From Clostridia bacterium (GTDB lineage: Bacteria; Bacillota; Clostridia; Christensenellales; CAG-138), in assembly GCA_017428025.1 (NCBI GenBank), contig JAFRRO010000045.1:1-33743 (forward strand): 33,743 bases of DNA, in the 5' to 3' direction. This document shows, one piece after another, positions 29,237 through 33,743 of this stretch (the stretch's first letter is position 1; each line of letters begins with the position of its first letter). The translations under genes and the position numbers were made by a program. The notes below the pieces were generated by a model, which saw only the letters and a program-made list of their open reading frames with translations, was not told where the DNA came from and made no database searches.

Positions 29237-30766
29237 ATGCCACAATACATTTCTGCCGCAGAGGCCGTCAAGTTGATCCGCGACGGGGACTGCCTGATCT
29301 ACAACAACTTTCTCGGCATGAACAATGCCGAACAGCTCAGTATCGCGCTCAACGAGCGTTTCGAAGCCGAGGGGCATCCGAAGGATCTGACGCTCTACTG
29401 CACGGCGGGCTTGGGCGGATGGCTTCCCGGTCAGCCGTGCGAAAAGATCGTTCCGCTCGGCGGCGTCAAGTCGGTCATCATGTCGCACTACGGCTCCATG
29501 CCCGACACGGCGAAGATGATCCTCGAAAACAGGATCGAGGCGTACAATCTGCCGTTCGGCGTGATGTCGCACGCGGTCCGCGCCGGCGCGGCGGGGCATC
29601 CGTATTATATCTCCGACGCGGGACTCAACCTGTTTGTCGATCCGAAGTACAAGGGCTATCAGCTCAACGAGCAGTCGAAGCAGGAGCTTGTCGAGGAGAT
29701 CACGATCGACGGCAAGCGCAGACTCAAGTACGCAACGCCGCGTCCCGACGTCGCGCTGCTGAAGGGCTCGAGCGCCGATGCTTTGGGCAACATCTCGTGG
29801 GAGGACGAACCGGTCGTCGGCGATGCGCTGTCGATCGCGCAGCTTGTCAAGCGGCTCGGCGGCAAGGTCATCGTGCAGGTCAAGCGCAAGCTCGACCATC
29901 CGCGCCGTCCGACCGAGGTCGTGATCCCGTCCGTGCTCGTCGACTACATCTGCGTCTGCCCCGAGCAGGACCAGATTCAGGGCATCAAGGGCAGCGATCC
30001 GCGCTATGCGGGCGACGTCCCGATGACGGATGAGGAGCTCGAAGCCTATGTGCGCGAGAACGCCAAGGAGGATCCGAAGGACCTTGCAAAGCGCCTGATC
30101 GCGCAGCGCGCGGCAAAGGAGCTCAAGCCCGGTCACGTCGTCAACATCGGCGTCGGCGCGCCGGAGTTCGTCGCGGTCGAAGCGGCGAAGAGCGGCATGC
30201 TTTCGAAGGTCGCGCTGACCGTCGAAGCCGGTTCCATGAAAGGTCTGCCCGCGGGCGGATTCGCCTTCGGCGCCGCAATGGGCGCGCAGGCGTGCTGCAC
30301 CACCGCCGAACAGTTCGATCTGTACGACGGCGGCGGACTGGATATCTGCTTTATCGGGGCGCTGGAGGTTGACGGCGAAGGCAATGTCAACGGGCATTAC
30401 CATCCGAAGAAGCTTTCCGGCATCGGCGGATTCATCAACATCACGCAGTTCACGCACAAGGTCGTGTTCTGCACGACGTTCTCCGCGGGCGGTCTCGAAA
30501 TCGAGGACGGTCCGGACGGGCTGAAGATCCTGAAGGAAGGCAAGTTCCTGAAGTTTGCAAAGAACGTGACGGCGCTGTCGTTCTCGGCGCAGAACGCGCA
30601 TGAGAACGGGCAGGAGGTCGTGTATGTGACCGAGCGCTGCGTGTTCCGGCTCGGCGAAAAGGGACTGGTGCTTTCGGAAGTGCGAAAAGGCGTGGACGTG
30701 AAGGCGCAGATTCTCGATCTGCTGCCGTTCAAGGTTGAGGTCGCACCGGAACTGATCGTGTACTGA
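29237..30766 (+). CDS. Family I acyl-CoA:acetate/3-oxoacid CoA-transferase (fused subunits)
   Basis: A 509-residue enzyme with both halves of a family I CoA-transferase in one chain, as in propionate CoA-transferase. The N-terminal half has AEAVKLIRDGDCLIYNNFLG; the C-terminal half has VNIGVGAPEFVA and LTVEAGSMKGLPAGGFAFG, where Glu330 corresponds to the catalytic Glu that forms the CoA thioester. It would move CoA from a branched acyl-CoA made by the VOR complex to acetate or another acid, releasing isobutyrate, isovalerate or 2-methylbutyrate. Substrate is inferred from context. The ATG at 29237 has AAAGGAG upstream. Its stop directly abuts the convergent regulator gene with no terminator. 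Confidence 0.9.
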   Translation: MPQYISAAEAVKLIRDGDCLIYNNFLGMNNAEQLSIALNERFEAEGHPKDLTLYCTAGLGGWLPGQPCEKIVPLGGVKSVIMSHYGSMPDTAKMILENRIEAYNLPFGVMSHAVRAGAAGHPYYISDAGLNLFVDPKYKGYQLNEQSKQELVEEITIDGKRRLKYATPRPDVALLKGSSADALGNISWEDEPVVGDALSIAQLVKRLGGKVIVQVKRKLDHPRRPTEVVIPSVLVDYICVCPEQDQIQGIKGSDPRYAGDVPMTDEELEAYVRENAKEDPKDLAKRLIAQRAAKELKPGHVVNIGVGAPEFVAVEAAKSGMLSKVALTVEAGSMKGLPAGGFAFGAAMGAQACCTTAEQFDLYDGGGLDICFIGALEVDGEGNVNGHYHPKKLSGIGGFINITQFTHKVVFCTTFSAGGLEIEDGPDGLKILKEGKFLKFAKNVTALSFSAQNAHENGQEVVYVTERCVFRLGEKGLVLSEVRKGVDVKAQILDLLPFKVEVAPELIVY

Positions 30767-31453
30767 TCAGTCGAGCGGGATCTTGAACGCGCGCATCGTG
30801 TTGATGATGTGCAGATACATCGCGGCTTTCGCGCCTTCGGGATTGCGGTCCTTGAGGTACTCCATCAGCACGCGGTGATCGTGCAGCGTCATTTCGGCGA
30901 CCTGCGGCGCTTCCGCCGCGAGGATGATGCCGTGATGGATTGCGCGGTTGAAGATCGGCAGCAGCGCCGTGATGAACGGGTTGTGCGTCGCGGAGGCGAT
31001 CGAGTTGTGGAACTTCTGCTCGCTGTCGTCCCATTCGGGATCCTGATGGCGGATCATGCGCTCGTTGAGCTCGCCGTAGCGGAAGATCGCTTCCAGCTCC
31101 TCGTCGCTTGCGCGGAGGCACGCATAGTACGCCGCCTGCGGCTCGAACATCAGACGCATTTCGTAGAGGTCCTTGGTGTTGACGTTCGTGTCCTGAATCT
31201 TCAGCACGTCGTAGTCGGCATGGATGCTGCGGCTCTGCGTCACGAATGTGCCGATGCCGCGCTTGACCTCGACAAGCCCGCGCGTGGAGAGGATGCGAAG
31301 CGCTTCCCGAAGCGTCGTGCGGCTCACCTGCATCTTTTTCGAAAGCTCCGGTTCGTTCGGAAGCTTGTCGCCGGGACGGAAGTCTCCGTTTGCGATCATC
31401 TCCGCCAGTTCGTCCGCGATGCGCACGGACAGCGCGTTGGTTGCATAGGACAT
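30767..31453 (-). CDS. GntR-family regulator, FadR subfamily (FCD domain)
   Basis: A 228-residue repressor-type protein. The N-terminal winged helix (residues about 10-75) has DFRPGDKLPNEPELSKKMQVSRTTLREALR and LVEVKRGIGTFV, both diagnostic of GntR. The C-terminal all-helical FCD domain has metal-ligand positions in DSEQKFHNSI and LHDHRVL. FCD proteins bind small organic acids or acyl-CoAs and leave DNA when bound. Since FadR-type sites occur twice at the VOR promoter (25614-25645), control of that operon is a good guess. Start ATG 31453 with GGAGG upstream; a 22-residue upstream extension overlaps the promoter. It converges on the CoA-transferase gene with adjoining stop codons. Confidence 0.9.
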   Translation of the reverse strand: MSYATNALSVRIADELAEMIANGDFRPGDKLPNEPELSKKMQVSRTTLREALRILSTRGLVEVKRGIGTFVTQSRSIHADYDVLKIQDTNVNTKDLYEMRLMFEPQAAYYACLRASDEELEAIFRYGELNERMIRHQDPEWDDSEQKFHNSIASATHNPFITALLPIFNRAIHHGIILAAEAPQVAEMTLHDHRVLMEYLKDRNPEGAKAAMYLHIINTMRAFKIPLD

Positions 31454-31480
31454 GGGGCGCACCTCCGGTTTGATACAACA

Positions 31481-31509
31481 ATTATAACGCATGGGTGTGT
31501 GGAAAACAA
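31481..31509 (-). promoter_or_regulatory. Promoter of the FadR-type regulator gene
   Basis: Minus-strand TTGTTT (revcomp of 31504-31509), 17-bp spacer, TATAAT (revcomp of 31481-31486). A TTG-ATA-CAA inverted repeat (31469-31477) lies just downstream. No clear promoter for the aminotransferase gene is seen on the other strand. Confidence 0.6.
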
Positions 31510-31536
31510 CAAAATTCAAAAAAAGGGAGAATCATC

Positions 31537-32613
31537 ATGCAAGGTTTAACGATCATTAAGACAGAGCATCCCAAAGACAAGCCCGTGAAGGGACAGAAAC
31601 TCGGCTTCGGCTGCGTGTTCACCGATCATATGCTGATCATGCAGTACGATAGGGGACAGGGCTGGCACGACGCGAAGATCGTCCCGTACGGACCGATCTC
31701 CATCAGCCCCGCGAGCACCGTTCTGCACTATGCGCAGGAGACGTTCGAGGGCATGAAGGCGTACCGCAGCGAGGACGGCCGCATCCTGCTGTTCCGTCCG
31801 GAGGAGAACTTCAAGCGCCTGAACCTTTCCAACAAGCGGATGTGCATCCCCGAGCTCGACGTCGATTTCTGCGTCGAATCCCTGAAGGAGCTCGTCATGC
31901 TCGACAAGGACTGGATCCCCACCGATCCCGGCGCGTCGCTCTATATCCGTCCGATGGTCATCGGCAACGAATCGCGTCTCGGCGTCAAGGAAGCGGACAG
32001 CTACCTCTATATGGTGCTTCTGAGCCCGTCCGGCGCGTACTATGAGAGCGGCTTAAAGCCCGTTCCGATCTACGTCGAGGAGGAATACGTCCGCGCGGTC
32101 CGCGGCGGCACCGGCTTTGCCAAGACCGGCGGCAACTACGCGTCCTCGATGCTCGCGCAGGAGATCGCGCATGCAAAGGGCTATTCGCAGGTGCTCTGGC
32201 TCGACGGCGTCGAAAAGAAGTACGTCGGCGAGGTTGGCGCGATGAACATCTTCTTCGTCATCGACGGCGAGGTCATCACGCCGGAGCTTGACGGCAGCAT
32301 CCTTGCGGGCATCACGAGAAAGTCGATGATCGAGATCCTCCGCCACGAGGGCTACAAGGTCACCGAGCGCAGAATCGCGATTCAGGAGATCGCGGACGCG
32401 TACGACAGAGGACACCTCAACGAGATCTTCGGCACCGGCACCGCGGCGGTCATCAGCCCGGTCGGCGAACTCAAGTGGGGCGACAAGGTCATGAAGATCA
32501 ACAACGGCGAGATCGGACCGATCGCGGCGTACGCCTACAAGACGCTCACCGACATCCAGTGGGGCCGCATCCCGGATCCGCACGGCTGGTCGATCGAGAT
32601 CGGCAAAATGTAA
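31537..32613 (+). CDS. ilvE: Branched-chain amino-acid aminotransferase
   Basis: A 358-residue fold-type IV, pyridoxal-phosphate enzyme exchanging amino groups between valine, leucine or isoleucine and 2-oxoglutarate. LHYAQETFEGMKAYR, the phosphate/lysine region GTGFAKTGGNYASS (Lys196 binds PLP), VLWLDGVEKKYVGEVGAMNIFF and EIFGTGTAAVISPVG are characteristic. Length is normal (350-360). Beside a VOR operon it most likely serves breakdown, feeding branched 2-oxoacids, although the reaction is reversible. ATG at 31537 with AAAGGGAGA upstream. It is divergent from the regulator gene and may share its control. Confidence 0.95.
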   Translation: MQGLTIIKTEHPKDKPVKGQKLGFGCVFTDHMLIMQYDRGQGWHDAKIVPYGPISISPASTVLHYAQETFEGMKAYRSEDGRILLFRPEENFKRLNLSNKRMCIPELDVDFCVESLKELVMLDKDWIPTDPGASLYIRPMVIGNESRLGVKEADSYLYMVLLSPSGAYYESGLKPVPIYVEEEYVRAVRGGTGFAKTGGNYASSMLAQEIAHAKGYSQVLWLDGVEKKYVGEVGAMNIFFVIDGEVITPELDGSILAGITRKSMIEILRHEGYKVTERRIAIQEIADAYDRGHLNEIFGTGTAAVISPVGELKWGDKVMKINNGEIGPIAAYAYKTLTDIQWGRIPDPHGWSIEIGKM

Positions 32614-32617
32614 GGGA

Positions 32618-32950
32618 ATGAATGCGCTTCGCAATGAACGGCTGAAGCCTTTTTCGCAAAAGATGCGGCGTGAGATGACCAAAGAAGAACGGCATCTCCG
32701 GTACGATTTTCTGAAAGGGCTTCCCGTGACCGTTCATCGGCAGAGGATTCTCGGCAACTATATCGCAGATTTCTATATCGCCCCGAAGAAGCTTGTGATC
32801 GAGCTGGACGGTTCACAGCATTACATGGACAAGGGCGTTCGCGCCGACTGGGACAGAGATGCGTGGATGCGGAAGAACGGGATCACCGTACTGCGGTACA
32901 CCAATCTGCAGATCCGTCGTGAGTTACCGCGGTATGCGAAGACATTCTGA
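32618..32950 (+). CDS. DUF559 endonuclease-like protein
   Basis: A 110-residue protein of the DUF559 family, related to very-short-patch-repair/restriction nuclease folds. HRQRILGNYIADFYIAPKK and LVIELDGSQHYMDKG carry the acidic (D/E)xD-type nuclease core, and RDAWMRKNGITVLRYTNLQI is the usual end. Genes of this family are often scattered through clostridial genomes beside short repeats, as this one is (32964-33077). The ATG at 32618 is four bases after the ilvE stop, with a modest ribosome site, so it may be translated from the ilvE message. It is slightly short at the C-terminus compared with the common 115-125. Its target and role are unknown. Confidence 0.85.
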   Translation: MNALRNERLKPFSQKMRREMTKEERHLRYDFLKGLPVTVHRQRILGNYIADFYIAPKKLVIELDGSQHYMDKGVRADWDRDAWMRKNGITVLRYTNLQIRRELPRYAKTF

Positions 32951-32963
32951 TGCATCTTGAGGA

Positions 32964-33077
32964 CACCTCATCAGTCACCTGACGGTGACAGCTTCCCCTC
33001 AAGGGGAAGCCTCTTGACTGCCAAAAGCCTTCTCCTTGAGGAGAAGGTGCCGAAGCGAAAGCGAGGCGGATGAGGTG
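32964..33077. mobile_element. MITE-like element with 9-bp terminal inverted repeats
   Basis: A 114-base non-coding element with ends CACCTCATC and GATGAGGTG. It contains three perfect hairpins: GTCACC/GGTGAC (32974-32989), GCTTCCCCT/AGGGGAAGC (32991-33010) and CCTTCTCCT/AGGAGAAGG (33028-33047), then a GCGAAAGCG run. I recall very similar sequences as high-copy repeats in gut Clostridia. It encodes nothing and has no clear target-site duplication. It lies between the DUF559 gene and tdh and could alter transcription between them. Confidence 0.78.
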
Positions 33078-33103
33078 GAACGAATCGCGGCTGCGCCGCA
33101 TGG

Positions 33104-33114
33104 AACAGACTGTT
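33104..33114. promoter_or_regulatory. AACAGACTGTT palindrome before tdh
   Basis: A perfect 11-bp palindrome (AACAG-A-CTGTT) 20 bases upstream of the tdh ATG and just before its ribosome site (33121-33127). It resembles in size the FadR-type sites but does not fit their consensus. No -10/-35 is clear nearby. Confidence 0.3.
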
Positions 33115-33134
33115 ATTCCTGAGGAGGAACTATT

Positions 33135-33743
33135 ATGATACCGAAAATGATGGATGCGATTGTCAAACCCGTTGCGGGCGTCGGCCTCGAACTGCGCCGG
33201 GTTCCCGTTCCGGAACCCGGTCCCGGAGAAGTGCTGATCAAGGTTCACAAGACGGCGATTTGCGGTACGGACGTGCATATCTATGACTGGACGCCATGGT
33301 CCGCAGAGCACGTGAAACCGCCGATGGTCATCGGTCACGAATATGTCGGCGAGATTGCCGCGCTCGGCGCGGGCGTTACCGGTCTTACCGTCGGCATGCG
33401 TGTATCCGGTGAAGGACACATCACCTGCGGCCATTGCCGCAACTGCCACACGGGAAATATCCAATGGTGCAAGAACACGAAGAGCGTCGGCGTGGATCGC
33501 GACGGTGCGTTCGCGGAATACGTCTGCATCCCGGAAAAGAACGTCATCATTATTGACCCGCAGCTGGACGAGGACGTCGTCGCCTTCTTCGACGCGTTCG
33601 GCAACGCCACGCATACCGCGCTGATGTTCAACCTCGTCGGCGAGGACGTGCTGATCACCGGCGCGGGTCCGATCGGCGTGATCGCCTGCGGCATCTGCAA
33701 GTATGCCGGCGCGCGCCGCGTGGTCATTACCGATATGAACGAG
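33135..33743 (+). CDS. tdh: L-threonine 3-dehydrogenase, N-terminal part (cut by window edge)
   Basis: A zinc-dependent medium-chain dehydrogenase that oxidises threonine to 2-amino-3-oxobutyrate with NAD. The 203 residues present include the catalytic zinc site (AICGTDVHIYDW and MVIGHEYVGE), the structural zinc site CGHCRNCHTGNIQWC preceded by RVSGEGHIT, which is typical of Tdh, and the start of the NAD fold (LITGAGPIGVIACG). The 3' end lies beyond the window. The ATG at 33135 has GAGGAGG upstream. It extends the amino-acid breakdown theme of the region. Other sugar-alcohol dehydrogenases share the fold, but the GEGHIT and VGVDRDGAFAEY segments favour threonine dehydrogenase. Confidence 0.9.
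   Translation, partial: MIPKMMDAIVKPVAGVGLELRRVPVPEPGPGEVLIKVHKTAICGTDVHIYDWTPWSAEHVKPPMVIGHEYVGEIAALGAGVTGLTVGMRVSGEGHITCGHCRNCHTGNIQWCKNTKSVGVDRDGAFAEYVCIPEKNVIIIDPQLDEDVVAFFDAFGNATHTALMFNLVGEDVLITGAGPIGVIACGICKYAGARRVVITDMNE

Overview
The window reads as chromosomal DNA of a GC-rich, anaerobic member of the Clostridia, most likely a gut commensal. Support comes from strong AGGAGG-type ribosome sites, sigma-A promoters with 17-18 bp spacers, ferredoxin-linked 2-oxoacid oxidoreductase genes, a class III (Firmicutes-type) fructose-1,6-bisphosphatase, and short palindromic repeats of a kind I associate with Oscillospirales/Christensenellales-like genomes. Genus cannot be fixed from sequence alone. 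No phage, plasmid, transposase, CRISPR, rRNA or tRNA gene was seen. No stretch over 300 bases lacks a gene; the longest is the 252-base repeat-bearing gap at 28985-29236.

Layout. 1-375 (-): 5' end of tyrS. 556-3110 (+): a 64-residue Nif11-like peptide, then an iron-sulfur flavoprotein, an HD phosphohydrolase and a LUD-domain protein, closed by a two-way terminator. 3162-6624 (-): an M3 oligopeptidase, then an SDR-SPFH gene pair. 6750-10097: a LOG-family protein (+), an iron alcohol dehydrogenase (-), an MtnA-like isomerase and a 112-residue orphan (+). 10254-11030 (+): a lipoprotein with two cystatin-like repeats. 11225-14517 (+): a five-gene operon for cobalamin nucleotide-loop assembly (cobT, cobU, cobS, a short second cobU-like gene, cobC). 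14664-18996 (-): a large lipoprotein, a VWA protein, an HTH-like protein and a ThrE-type exporter. 19147-25476 (+): a flippase-like membrane protein coupled to ogt, an 827-residue secreted leucine-rich-repeat protein, and fbp. 25667-33743: an amino-acid catabolism block with a P-loop ATPase, ferredoxin and three VOR subunits, a CoA-transferase, a convergent FadR-type regulator, a branched-chain aminotransferase, a DUF559 nuclease-like gene, a MITE-like repeat and the 5' part of tdh.

How the genes fit. The right-hand block is coherent: the aminotransferase would make branched 2-oxoacids, the VOR complex would decarboxylate them to acyl-CoA with reduction of ferredoxin, and the CoA-transferase would release branched short-chain acids while conserving the CoA bond. 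The regulator next to it belongs to a family whose typical operator (TNGTNNNACNA) occurs in two copies, 21 bp apart, just downstream of the -10 of the first promoter. The cob operon takes cobinamide to cobalamin but shows no cobalamin riboswitch. Two lipoprotein genes share an AACCTTTC-type extracytoplasmic-function sigma promoter, suggesting a common envelope response.

Most worth following: the tandem cystatin-like lipoprotein, the complementary degeneration of the two CobU proteins, the doubled FadR-type operators, the exporter-HTH-VWA cluster with an inverted repeat covering a ribosome site, and the mirrored CGATAT hairpin array.
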